64,000 nt of DNA. Source: Lantana camara. Taxonomy: Eukaryota; Streptophyta; Magnoliopsida; Lamiales; Verbenaceae. This document shows, piece by piece, positions 11,608 to 22,641 of the stretch. Location: contig CM074855.1 in NCBI GenBank assembly GCA_037501455.1, positions 36,799,001 to 36,863,000 of the forward strand, in the 5' to 3' direction. A program made the translations under genes and the position numbers. Position 1 is the stretch's first letter, and each line of letters begins with the position of its first letter. The notes beneath the pieces are model-generated. The model searched no databases. It was not told the DNA's origin and worked only from the letters and a program-made list of their open reading frames with translations.

Positions 11608-11951
11608 GTGAGGTTTATATTCTAGATAAGTAGAACCCTTACAACCCCTATGTGACTATTTCGGCCAAAATGTACCTATATATCTATAGCTTTCGAACTT
11701 TATGCTTTTCAAATGATTTCACTAAACCAATTGCTTGCTTGATTGATTAACGGATTGATTGTTTTGGTGAGTCATTGAATTGCACTGTGGGCCCGAGGAT
11801 AGTGGCTCGAGCCAACCGGGAAAGCATGGGCTGACGGGTAACTCGAGTGCTATCCTCACCAAACTGGGATGACCCCTGAACCACCTAGGAGATTAGGGGA
11901 GGAAGGAGTTCCGAGCTTAGGGATTCATGTACCCTCTGTCCAAACTGATTG

Positions 11952-11995
11952 GATGGTGGGGCCTTGCAATCCCACCATCACCCGGAGGAAGAAGG
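11952..11995 (+). other. Conserved loop hairpin and CCGGAGGAAGAAGG motif, A 5' LTR
   Basis: Stem GATGGTGGG (11952-11960) pairs with CCCACCATC (11971-11979) around a loop containing CCTTGCAA, followed by ACCCGGAGGAAGAAGG. Other LTRs keep pairing, loop and trailing motif with changed stem bases (for example B 43472-43500, E on the minus strand near 33850-33876). A second stem just upstream pairs GAGGATAG (about 11793) with CTATCCTC (about 11850). Confidence 0.6.
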
Positions 11996-12256
11996 AGTTA
12001 CTGAAACTGCTAAGTGTACACAATAATTAATTGCTTGATCACCTAATCACCTAATAATTGATTGATTGTACACAGTCGGAGTAAGGTTGGAGAATTGCCC
12101 TCACTCGTCGGCCCACAAATTGATTGTATTGAATTGATTAAATTGGTGAATGGAATTAGTTGTAACCTCGGGCGATAGTATCTCTTATTTTACTGAATTG
12201 TATTGTTATTTTCCAAAAATTATTTCCCGAGATTATAACTTGCCTGTATGTGCGCA

Positions 12257-12322
12257 TATATTTATTTATACCCGTCGCTCAGTCCGTGTTGGACTGACAC
12301 CTCAACTTTTCAGTTTTTGCAG
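12257..12322 (+). promoter_or_regulatory. TATA-like run, CAGTC hairpin and acceptor-like site in A 5' LTR
   Basis: TATATTTATTTATA (12257-12270) is followed by hairpin TCAGTCC-gtgtt-GGACTGA (12279-12297), a pyrimidine stretch and TTTTTGCAG/GTTCGTGC (12322). The same order recurs in D (25749-25824), B (43790-43855) and, reversed, in E, F, H, I and J. It may be the LTR core promoter with the hairpin near the transcript start, or a splice acceptor region; sequence alone does not decide. Confidence 0.4.
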
Positions 12323-12711
12323 GTTCGTGCTAGGCGGGAATTAGAGTCTAGCTTGTCTTTTATTCGGGTCTAGCACTGCACCTTCATATTTTGTTCATGT
12401 ACAGATACTTGATATATTTTGTAGTATGCTTTAATTCATGTTAGAGATGATATTGTATTGGAATGAATTGTTGGTATCTTTAAGTAAATATGTAAATATG
12501 GTACCTATAAGTATTGAATGCTATTGCTTCCGCTTTAATTGCTCTGAATTATTTATTGGTATTAATTGAGGGTACCCGCCTAGCTTTTGAGTTTTATTGT
12601 CTCCCGTTCGCTATAGTTTCGATTCATGTATGGATTACCCGTTTCATATGTGGATTGGGATTATAGTGCGGGGGATGTGACGCCTAGCGATCCGGGTGTT
12701 ACATCCCATGG

Positions 12712-12722
12712 TGGTATCAGAG
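12712..12722 (+). other. Primer binding site of A
   Basis: TGGTATCAGAG complements the 3' end of initiator tRNA-Met, the usual primer in plant Ty3/Gypsy elements. It starts 8 nt after the LTR end (spacer TCCCATGG). Confidence 0.92.
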
Positions 12723-12945
12723 CCCGGTTGCAAAACCGCTGCTCTAGTGTCATGTCTTGTGAGTCTAAGTCGTACGGCATAGGATTAATTGATTATTTGA
12801 GAGTCTTGCAACCCACTTGAACGTATATGACTCTATTTGAAGTACTTGGATTATGTGACTACGTGGTTGGATTCAATTGTGTGTTGTAATTACACTCATT
12901 TGCACTTGTTAATCAAACATGCATGTACAGTGTTTGAATTTCAGG

Positions 12946-13742
12946 ATGGCTCATGACCGACATCACCTTGATCGTTCTCCTCGGCATCGACGTCATCATC
13001 GGCGTGATAGGACTCCTCCTCCTCCTTCTCCTCCAGCTCAACCCCAAGATTTCTTAAATGCCATGGTGCAATTCATGGATCAGAGGAGCAAAATTCATGG
13101 TGGGAGAGTACCAAAATTGTCCTTGATGCCGCCGAGGAGCAAATTACTTGGGAGGTTTTCGAGAGAGAGTTCAAGAACAAGTTTATTCCTCCTTCTTCAC
13201 ACACAAGAAGACTTAAGGAATTCACGGAGCTTAAGCAAGGAGGTAGATCGGTTGCCGAATGTATAGCTGAGTTCGAGAGATTTTCCAAATATGCTCCTAA
13301 CATTGCTAGAGACGACTTCCTCAAGGCTATGCAATTTGTTCAGGGTTTGAGGCCGGATATTCAAGCGGCAATCGAAGCGGTCAATACAAGCACTTGGAAG
13401 AAGGCCACTACAAAGGCTCTTAAGGTTGAAGACTCGGTTAATGCACGAAGATCTTCCTATAGATCGGGACAGGGTTCAGGTTCCTGGTGAAGATCGGGAT
13501 ACAATGCGGGCAAGAGGCCAATGGTTTATGATACAGCTCCTCCACAGTTTAAGGGCCCTATGAAGAAGTTTAAACCACAAGGGCCAGTCCAGAAGACTCC
13601 TCAGCCACCGGTTATGCCGCCACCACCGGAGAAACCCAAGTGTACTTTCTGTGGGCAACCTACACATCACTACGATAATTGCCGAAGGCGCCTAGGGTTA
13701 TGCCTATTTTGCGGGGCTGCCGATCATATGGTGGATACTTCT
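12946..13742 (+). pseudogene. gag: Element A gag, with internal deletion
   Basis: Gag forms the virus-like particle. From ATG at 12946 the basic/proline-rich N-terminus reads MAHDRHHLDRSPRHRR..PPPPSPPAQPQ..FLNAMVQFMDQRSK. At about 13098 the frame changes and the C-terminal half of the gag domain appears (WWESTKIVLDAAEEQITWE, FKNKFIPP, LKQGGRSVAEC), so the middle of the domain is missing. TGA at 13488 breaks it again. Two zinc knuckles follow: [14 protein letters not shown] (13641-13682), complete, and [14 protein letters not shown] (13701-13742), whose last Cys is Ser. The intact counterpart order can be seen in element B. Confidence 0.9.
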
Positions 13743-16700
13743 CTGGATCGACGTAATCCGCCGCCTGGGGGACAGAGACCGTTGATTAGGGCCCGTGCTT
13801 ATGCCTTGGAAGGCAACGAACAAAATACAGATGTGGACCCAGCTGCTGTTGTTGAAGGTACCATTTGCATTCATGGCATCAACATACACACTTTATTTGA
13901 TCCGGGAGCTACTCACTCCTTCATTTCTTGTGATGTTTCTATTAAACTGCCTTTGTGTGTTACTTATTCTGATGCATGCTATGTGGTTAGTACTCCTTGT
14001 GGTGGTAGTATAGAAACTAACCGGGTTTTTAGAAAGGTGCCGGTGAGCAGTGAGGGTCGGGTTTTCTCAACGGATTTAATTGATTTGCCTATGTCTCGGT
14101 ATGGATTTATCTTGGGTATGGATTGGTTGTACAAGCACTATACCACCATTGATTGTCGGGCCAAGAAAGTTAGTTTGGGTTCTGAGTTTGTTACGGGTCA
14201 GAGTTCGAAGACGGTGCCTTTATTATCTTTTTCAGAAGCTTTGAAATTTGTTCGTGATGGAGCTACGGGATTCATAGCCTATATTCTTAATCAACCAAAG
14301 GATCAAGTGAAATTAGAGAAAACCGAGATAGTAAAAGAGTTTCCTGAAGTGTTTCCTGAGAGGTTGGATTCGTTGCCACCGGAGAGGGAGATAGAGTTTG
14401 TGATTGATTTGTATCCGGATGCCGAACCTTATTCTAAGACTCAATATAGAATAGCACCGGCAGAATTGAAGGAATTAAAAGTGCAACTTGATGGTCTTTT
14501 GGAAGTGGGGTATGTAAGACCGAGCTCGTCGCTGTGGGGTGCTCCAGTTTTATTCGTGAAGAAGAAGGACGGTACCCTAAGAGTGTGTATTGATTACCGG
14601 GAGCTTAATCAGATGACCGTTAAGAATAAATATCCTCTTCCACACATTGAGGAGTTGTTTGATATACTCCAAGGATCTAAAGTATATTCGAAGCTTGATT
14701 TGAGGCAAAGGTATTACCAATTACGAATTCGAGCAGAGGATATTCCGAAGACGGGTTTTAATACAAGATATGGGCATTATGAATTCGTGGTCATGCCTTT
14801 TGGATTGACGAATGCTCCCGCTGCTTTTATGGATATGATGCATAGGATTTTCCGGCCGTTCCTTGACAAATTCGTTGTGATCTTCATTAACAATATATTG
14901 ATTTTCTCTAAATCGGCCGAGGAACATGCAAGGCATCTCAAATTGGTGTTAAGAACGTTGAAGGAGCATCAATTATTGGCGAAGTTTAGCAAGTGTGAGT
15001 TTTGGATCGACCGAGTGTCCTTCTTGGGTCATATTATTTCAGGAAATGGATTAGAGGTTGATCCTTCAAAAATTGAAGCGGTGTTGAAGTGGGAGAAGCC
15101 AAAGAACGCATCTGAGATTAGGAGTTTCTTGGGATTGGCGTGGTACTATAGAAGATTCGTACAAGATTTCTCAAAGATCGTCGCTCCCTAAACTCGGTTA
15201 ACTAAGAAGGATGTGAAATATGAGTGGGATGAGATATGTGAGAAGAGCTTTAATGTTTTGAGGGAGAAATTGGTTTTTGCTCCAGTGTTAACTCTTCCAG
15301 AGGGTTCAGAGGGATATGTTGTGTATACAGACGCGTCGAAGGAAGGATTGGGGGGTGTGTTAACTCAGAATGGCAAAGTTATTGCTTATGCTTCTAGGAA
15401 GTTGAAGGAATACGAAAGGAACTACCCCACACATGATCTTGAGCTGGCTGCAGTAATATTTGCACTCGGGAAATGAGGCATTATTTGTATGGAGTGTCAT
15501 TCGAGATTTTCACCGATCATAAGAGCCTCCAATATCTTTTCACACAAAAGGAGCTCAATATGAGGCAACGAAGATGGATGGAGCGACTAGAAGATTATGA
15601 TTGTGTTATCAAGTATCATCCCGGGAAAGCTAATGTAGTTGAGGCGCTCTAAGTAGGAAAGTGGGTGTTTCGATCTTGGAAGTTGGTGCAAGTAATGGAG
15701 TTGAGTCTATTGTGATTAAAGCTCGAGTTTCCAATATCTCCATTTATCCGGACTTGAAGTATAGAATGTTTGAGGCTCAAGGTAAGGATCCGGTAGTTCA
15801 AAGATTGGTCTCTAAGGCTAGAAAGGATCCGGAAAGTCCATTCGGGTTCGATGAAACCAGTCTTCTTCGTTTCAAGAACCGAGTAGTAGTACCCGATGAT
15901 TTGAAAAGGGTATTACTCGAGGAAGCTCACAAGTCGGCTTATTCGATCCATCCTGGAGGGAATAAGATGTATAAGGATCTCAAGCAGTATTATTGGTGGC
16001 GTGGATTGAAGAAGGATGTGGCAAAATTCGTGAAGTGTTACTTAACTTGTCAGAAGGTCAAAGCTGAACATGAAAAGCCCGGGGTACTTCTACAGCCGTT
16101 ACCTATTCCCGAGTGGAAGTGGGAACAGGTGAAGATGGATTTTATATCCGGGTTGCCAAGAGTGAAGGGCGGATTCGATGGTATTTGGGTGATAGTGGAT
16201 CGTCTGACCAAGTCAGCTCATTTTCTACCGGTCAGAATGTCCTTTAAGATCCGAAAGTTGGCTGAGATTTACAACAAGGACATTGTACGACTTCATGGTA
16301 TTCCGGTGAGCATTGTTTTGGATTGAGATCCCCATTTTACTTCAAAGTTATGGCAAGAGTTACAAGAGATTTTGGGTACAAAGCTTCAGTTCAGTACGAC
16401 GTTTCATCCACAAACTGATGGGCAGTCTGAGAGGGTTATTCGATATTTGGAAGATCTACTTCGAGCTTGTGCCTTGGATTTCCAAACTTCGTGGCATGAT
16501 CAACTTCCTTTGGTGGTGTTCGCCTACAATAACAGCTTTCAAGCGTCGATTGGTATGGCTCCGTATGAATTGTTATATGGGCGAAAATGTCGATTACCGT
16601 TATTCTTTGATTTGGAAAAGTGGAAATGGTCGAAACAGGAAGGAATCAAGAAAGGCGAAAAGCTTGAGAAACCTTCTAAAGCTGTGAGAGTTATGATTGA

Positions 16701-17208
16701 TAAAGTTCAACAGATTCAACAACGGATGAAAGCTGCACAAGATAGGCAGAAGAGTTACGCCGATATTCGCCGGAGGGATCTCAAATTTAAAGTGGGGGAC
16801 CGGGTTTTCTTGAAGGTATCTCCACGAAAGGGGTTTTCTAGAATTGGAAAGGGAGGAAAGTTGAATCCCCGTTATCTAGGTCCGTTTGAGATTATCGAGA
16901 AAATTGGAGAAGTGGCGTATCGAGTGGACCTACTTCCTAATCTTACCGGAATTCACAATGTTTTTCATGTATCTCAACTCAGGAAGTATTATCCCGATGA
17001 AACAGAAATTCTCCCCGTTGAAGAAGTGGAGTTGGAACCGAATTTATCTTTTGTGCAGAAACCGGCCAGAATATTGGACAGGAAATTTCAAGAGTTGAGA
17101 AATCGGAATATTCCTTTGGAGAAAGTGTTAGGGCGGAGTGACAGGACCGAAGAAATGACTTGGGAGCCGGAAGAGAAGATGAAGAGGTTTCACCCGGAGT
17201 TATTTTGA
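13743..17208 (+). pseudogene. pol: Element A pol: protease, RT, RNase H, integrase, chromodomain
   Basis: Protease has [12 protein letters not shown] (Asp codon 13899). RT includes [28 protein letters not shown] and [17 protein letters not shown], but the FxDD box reads FINN (codons 14889 and 14892), removing both catalytic Asp. TAA at 15189 interrupts. RNase H starts with [13 protein letters not shown]; a one-base loss near 15474 shifts the frame, and a CT duplication near 15650 shifts it again. Integrase (15661-16326, 16372 on) has the HHCC zinc region, TGA at 16324 in the DRDP motif, and Glu at 16429, 36 codons after the second Asp. GPF/Y module (YLGPFEIIEKIG) and chromodomain (RILDRKFQELRNR, MTWEPEEKMKRF) end the protein. 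Confidence 0.95.
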
Positions 17209-17218
17209 TCCGACCAAT

Positions 17219-17254
17219 GAATCTGGGGACCAGATTCTTCTAAGGGGGGAGAGT
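17219..17254 (+). other. Pre-PPT hairpin and polypurine tract of A
   Basis: GAATCTG-GGGAC-CAGATTC (17219-17237) gives a 7-bp perfect stem 11 nt after the pol stop. TAAGGGGGGAGAGT (17241-17254) is the polypurine tract adjoining the 3' LTR. Confidence 0.88.
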
Positions 17255-20021
17255 TGTAACGCCCCAAATTCCGGAAGTTTAGGTAAGCACGCCACGTGCG
17301 GGTCTTCGGGAGTTGGGGGTTTAATTTTATATATTTACTTTCTTATTATGATTTCATTATAATATTACGTGCATTATAAATTTCTATGTATTTATATGAA
17401 TTAGTTTTAACGTGAAATTCATGAATTAACTGATAATGTGTCTAATTTTATTATGTGACTTTAATTGATCATCTCATAAAATTTATGGACTTAATTGCAT
17501 TGCATGGGTTGGGGTTAAATGATCTTTGGTGTAGAGATATGACTTGATTGCATTCACTTAAATAATTGAGGGACTATTATGCAATTAGGTTGGTATTATA
17601 CTTAGTGGAAGATATAATATATCTTGTATGCCTGTCTTCCTTCACATTACATTACATACATCTCATACAAGAGAATTTCACACACACACACACCTACAAA
17701 AAATCGGTATTTACACATTCAAGAGAAGGAAGGAAAATTTCATCAAATTCAAGCTATAATTCAAGGAATTAGCAACCAAGTTGGAGCATCGTCTTCTTCT
17801 CTTCATCTCATCTCATTCTTCTTTCATTTCAAGGTATATATTGGAGAGTATTTGAATTCCTTGATTGAGTATATGAGTAGGGTTTGAGGTTTGATTGATG
17901 CTTTCAAGCTTATTCATGATTAGAAGCATGTTTAGGTCCTTGTTTCTTCATTTCTTGCATGAAACATGAAGTTATGTTGAAGTTGGAATATATGAATTTT
18001 ATGGGTTTTGAATGATGAATTCTTGATGATCTAAGTATGTTACCTTGGATTAAATGTTACTTAAATGTTGTATTTAAGTTATATGCATTTGTTACATGAT
18101 TATTTTGGAGCATTTTGGTCTCTGGGTTTTCATCCCTTTCTTCCTTCCCCGAAGCTACCCCTGTTTTGCCCCTTTTTCCAGCCCTGGAACAGTACCCGGC
18201 CGGGTACTTTTTGTGCATAAAAAGTGCCCGGGCGGGTAGTTTCATGCCGAAAAGCTTCTGGATAGCTTACCCGGTGGGGGAACTTTTCCCTTGAATTTTA
18301 CCCGGCCAGGTACTCCCTCATCCGAACTCCAAATGACCTAATTTTAAATTAGTTGGAAATCTATTGAAGTCTAGAACAACCTCCAATTGGAATCATCTCA
18401 ATATATTTTTCCATTTGTGAGTTATGATCAATTCTTTTTGGTGTCGCTGCTTTACCGACAAACTACATTCACCCAACTTCAACCGTTCGCCATGTTCTCC
18501 TCGCTTTGAATTAGAAAGCGAGCCATATATCATTTTAAAGGTATACTTGTCTAGTTTCATTCTAAATAAACAAAACCCAATTCAAATTTTTATAACTTGA
18601 GTTATTCCCATTTTTCCCCAGTATGGTCATTTTCGAGAATTGTCGGTTTTTGCCAAACTTCACCAAAACCCTTCTTATTGCATTCCTCTCACTTCCTTGG
18701 CTCCCATATGTGACTTATATGTGTTATATACTTGGTTTATTGATAATAATGCTCTTATTTTACATTCCTTAAATTGTTATTGCATCACTTTGCCGTTCGT
18801 CTTAATTGGTGCGTAAGAGTAGAGTTTCATGTACATTTGTCCTTGTTACACAGATCACGGTCCCGGTTTTGAGGAGCCCGCTCCGCAGGGTGCTCTCTTG
18901 CTTCCTTTTTGGTTGGTTTGTCAAGGTGAGGTTTATATTCTAGATAAATAGAACCCTTACAACCCCTATGTGACTATTTCGGCCAAAATGTACCTATATA
19001 TCTATAGCTTTCGAACTTTATGATTTTCAAATTTTTTCTCTAAACCAATTGCTTGATTGATTGATTAACGGATTGATTGTTTTGGCGAGTCCTTGAATTG
19101 CACTCTGGGCCCGAGGATAGTGGCTCGAGCCAACCGGGAAAGCATGGGCTGACGGGTAACTCGAGTGCTATCCTCACCAAACTGGGATGACCCCTGAACC
19201 CCCTAGGAGATTAGGGGAGGAAGGAGTTCCGGGCTAAGGGATTCATGTACCCTCTGCCCAGACTGATTGGATGGTGGGGCCTTGCAATCCCACCATCACC
19301 CGGAGGAAGAAGGAGTTACTGAAACTGCTAAGTGTGCACCATAATTAATTGCTTGATCACCTAATCACCTAATAATTGATTGATTGTACACAGTCGGAGT
19401 AAGGTTGGAGAATTGCCCTCACTCGCCGACCCACAAATTGATTGTATTGAATTGATTAAATTGGTGAATTGAATTAGTTGTAACCTCGGGCAATAGTATC
19501 TCTTATTTTACTGAATTGTATTGTTATTTTCCAAAAATTATTACCCGAGATTATAACTTGCCTGTATGTGCGAATATATTTATTTATACCCGTCGCTCAG
19601 TCCGTGTTGGACTGACACCTCAACTTTTCAGTTTTTGCAGGTTCATGCTAGGCGGGAATTAGAGTCTAGCTTGTCTTTTATTCAGGTCTAGCACTGCACC
19701 TTCATATTTTGTTCATGTACATATACTTGATATATTTTGTAGTATGCTTTAATTCATGTTAGAGATGATATTGTATTGGTATGAATTGTTGGTATCTATA
19801 AGTAAATATGTAAATATGGTACCTATAAGTATTGAATGCTATTGCTTCCGCTTTTATTGCTCTGAATTGTTTATTGGTATTAATTGAGGGTACCCGCCTA
19901 GCTTTTGAGTTTTTTTGTCTCCCGTTCGTTATAGTTTCGATTCATGTATGGATTACCCGTTTCATATGTGGATTGAGATTATAGTGCGGGGGATGTGACG
20001 CCTAGCGATCCGGGTGTTACA
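17255..20021 (+). mobile_element. 3' LTR of element A
   Basis: Nearly collinear with 9931-12703. Donor-like site after 17833, palindromes at 18191-18310, exon-like segment 18854-18925, loop hairpin 19270-19297, TATA/hairpin 19575-19615, acceptor-like site after 19640. Ends GTGTTACA followed by TGGAC. Confidence 0.95.
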
Positions 20022-20026
20022 TGGAC

Positions 20027-20534
20027 TGTTACACCCACTGTTCGTTGGACTCATCGACTTGGAGTAATTTCTAATCCGGCTTAAGTTAGAACTTGTTTCA
20101 TGTGTCATTCACCTAATGACAAAGTCTCTAATAGCCTGATGGATTAGGGGAGTTCTAATACATGCGCACGTAATAAGAAACACAGATAACACGAAATTGT
20201 ACATAAATAAGTGTTTGCCCATGATCAATATCATACTTCTATTATTCAAAGATTGTCTGTGATATAAGAAAAGCGCCAAAGCGGATTACGTCAAATCGGC
20301 TTTCTAGGGCACTATTCCTAATAATTTGTAGTGATCTTCATTGATGATATCCTAGTGTATTTGAATATTGATGAATTTCCTTGTGTTGTTTGATGATATA
20401 TGTTTCACAATGGAAGTGTTGAGTATTAGTGTGTGCATTGCTTGTGTTGCCCACTAATTGATGCAGGGGGACCAACACTGTGTGTGTGTGTGTTGATGTG
20501 TGAGAATCTATGATTCATGGACACTTCGAAAAAT
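20027..20534. pseudogene. Non-coding stretch with a short RT remnant
   Basis: Sequence that flanked A before its insertion. At 20325-20375 one frame reads [17 protein letters not shown], which matches the catalytic FIDD box of a Gypsy reverse transcriptase; the preceding bases (from about 20308) look like a decayed continuation. No other pol motif is nearby, so it is a small relic. A (TG)n run lies near 20480-20495. The remainder shows nothing recognisable. Confidence 0.5.
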
Positions 20535-21925
20535 ATTATTTTGCAGTGTTGTGTCAGACACTCTTGTTGAATACCGTGTTAGACACTTTTCACATGGGAA
20601 ATTTAAGAAAAATTTTGTGTCGTCGTATCTGTCTCGTGTTGTGTCCGTATCGCCATATCGGTATTCGTGCATTATCGGTGAGAATGTACATGAAGGCAAC
20701 ATATATTAAGTTGAATTTTAATGTTATTATTACATAAATGTATTGTTTGCTTGGACAATTTGAGTAAAATGGTGATTCTTTTAACCCTTTTCTTTCGCAA
20801 TTTAAAAGCTTGACTTTGTCTTATAATTTCATTTAATTAGAATTTACCTAGAATAATCTATCCCAAGGTTAACGAAAAGGTTGCCTAATTATTTTCTCAT
20901 CTTTTTCACGTTAAAATATAAATACATAATACGGATTAATTTTGTTATTAAATTTAGCATATGAAAGATATATGGTATACGGTTCTTTATAAATGTTCAA
21001 TATAATCGATAAATTAAGAGAGTCTTAAAATAAATTAATCACGATTGAATTTCTTTTACTCTTGATGTAATTTCTTGGAAGAAAACCCTTTTTTCTCATG
21101 ATTTTCAAGATATTTTTATAAATTTATCTTCTTGATGTTGATTGCATTCCAACACCACGTGTGTGTTGTGTGATAATGTGTGAGCTACGAAAGAATACAC
21201 ATATATTAAATTGAATTCTAATTACTATTAATTTTATAAATAGTTTGCGTGCGTGCTACTGAATTAATTTTCAACTTATAACATAAAATTACGTCATTAA
21301 AATTACATTATATATATTCCTTAACTTGCATGATATTACTATACTCTTATTTCTTTTTCTTTTTCTTTTTCTTTTCTTTTTTTTTTTTTTTTTGTTGTGG
21401 AAAACCCGGTTACGCAGACCGTTGGGTTATTATTGAGCGTCCTCCCTCATTTATTGAAGCCGAGCCACAACTATGAATGCAATGAGACATAATCCACCTA
21501 TCCGTGAATTATGAAAAAACTTGCTCTTAATTAATTCTCTTAATTTTAAATAAAATTTCTATTAATATGTCCAAGAATTACATGCAATAACTCAGTACTT
21601 GCCGTAATATCAAGCATGTATATTTCCATAAAAATTATTTTATAGTATTATATTGTGTAGAACGCTAATAGTCAACAACTCCCGTATAGTAAATCTCAGG
21701 AAAAAATTATGTATCATTATGTCTATATTCGTATCTGTCCGTATTTCGGTGTCTTGTGTCATGCATCATAAATTACATATATACTATTATAATGTACGGA
21801 TCCGAACACGGGGACACGGACATGACACGACACGAATACGAAGGCACAAATTTTTTTCTTGAATTTCTCACGTAAGGAGTGTCGGACACGGTATCGGACA
21901 CGAGTGTCCAACATGACACGATAAA
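20535..21925. mobile_element. Inverted-repeat DNA transposon, non-autonomous
   Basis: The left end (about 20546-20665) and the reverse complement of the right end (about 21790-21925) match over more than 100 bp: both read GTGTnnGACACTC..ATACCGTG..GACACT, then GAAATTnAAGAAAAA..TTGTG, then CGTATnnGTgtcGTGT. The interior (about 1.1 kb, including a T/C-rich run at 21350-21395) has no credible ORF. Long inverted ends and absence of a transposase suggest a Mutator-like or fold-back element; the target-site copy was not resolved. A related GTGTCGGACAC-rich stretch lies at 56938-57085. Confidence 0.55.
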
Positions 21926-22641
21926 ATTTCACTTAGTTTATTTTTCTCGTTATATGTTCGAAACGTTGGTGCTTTGAGTTTTGCGCAACAGATTATGCAA
22001 AATTAGCTCAAGAGTAAATTTGATCCTATTAGAATTACGGCAACGAGAGAACCTTTCAGAGTATCCCTTTGCTCTTTATGATTTCCTTTCAAAGCCCTAG
22101 TTTACAACTACAGAAGTAAACGTCTTTTTCTGGTCTCTCTTTTCTTTTGGGTTTGCCCGTACTCACTCCTTCATCGGGTTTTAAGTGCTTTTTTTTCTTT
22201 GGGGTTTGATGTCTTTACCTTATCGAGTTTAGAATAAGAGCTAACGATCATTACCTTTTAGTTCGTTTGAAGAATGCTCTTAACAATTATCAACTAATTA
22301 TTTAACTCTTGCTACAGTAGCATTAAAGTTTGGTATAAAAGGGTTAAATGATGGTGGAAGCAATACGAGAAATTAGTCCACTTAGAACCTTTTTCTCAAT
22401 TTATGTTTATGATTGGAAGTTTTCTCAAAGGGGAATTTTAGTTCATATTTATGGACTTTGGTATCCTTTCCAATTCGAATGCAGATCCTTCGATGTGTTA
22501 TACTCTATAACAATTTTATTAGGTGGTAAAATTGCTTTGAAGTGGTAAAACTCTCTCAAGTTGTGCTCATTGCTTTTTGTTGCCCTTGCATGTTCAGAAA
22601 TATGTTTAACAATCATGAAGTGAATGGGCTTGAAGATTGAC
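21926..22641. other. Unassigned AT-rich sequence left of element D
   Basis: No convincing ORF, RNA or repeat end. It ends with TTGAC (22637-22641), the target-site copy of D. It continues at 56367 on the other side of D. Could be host intergenic DNA or a decayed element. Confidence 0.4.

Larger units (their letters stand above)
9931..12703 (+). mobile_element. 5' LTR of element A
   Basis: Runs from TGTAACGCCCC to GGGTGTTACA, and its partner is at 17255-20021. Elements in order: TATA-like GATATAATATATC (about 10285), a CT/AC-rich leader-like stretch ending TTTCAAG/GTATAT (donor-like, 10508), the palindrome cluster (10873-10994), a block resembling LTRs D, E, I and K (about 11000-11250), the exon-like segment (11536-11607), the loop hairpin (11952-11995), and a second TATA-like run with hairpin and acceptor (12257-12322). 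No protein is encoded. Confidence 0.95.
9931..20021 (+). mobile_element. Element A: complete Ty3/Gypsy chromovirus, inactivated
   Basis: Flanked by 5-bp target-site copies TGGAC (9926-9930 and 20022-20026). Two LTRs of 2,773 and 2,767 bp surround a 4.55-kb interior with primer binding site, gag, pol and polypurine tract. In the first about 220 bp of the LTRs I count about 10 differences, so the insertion is not very recent. Coding breaks: an internal gag deletion, TGA at 13488, TAA at 15189, a 1-base loss near 15474, a 2-base gain near 15650 and TGA at 16324. It needs another element's proteins to move. Confidence 0.95.

Noticed and set aside
11793..11995. Hammerhead ribozyme (retrozyme) in the structured LTR zone
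   Set aside because: CTGACGGG occurs, but the catalytic CTGANGA and GAAA core cannot be assembled with three stems.
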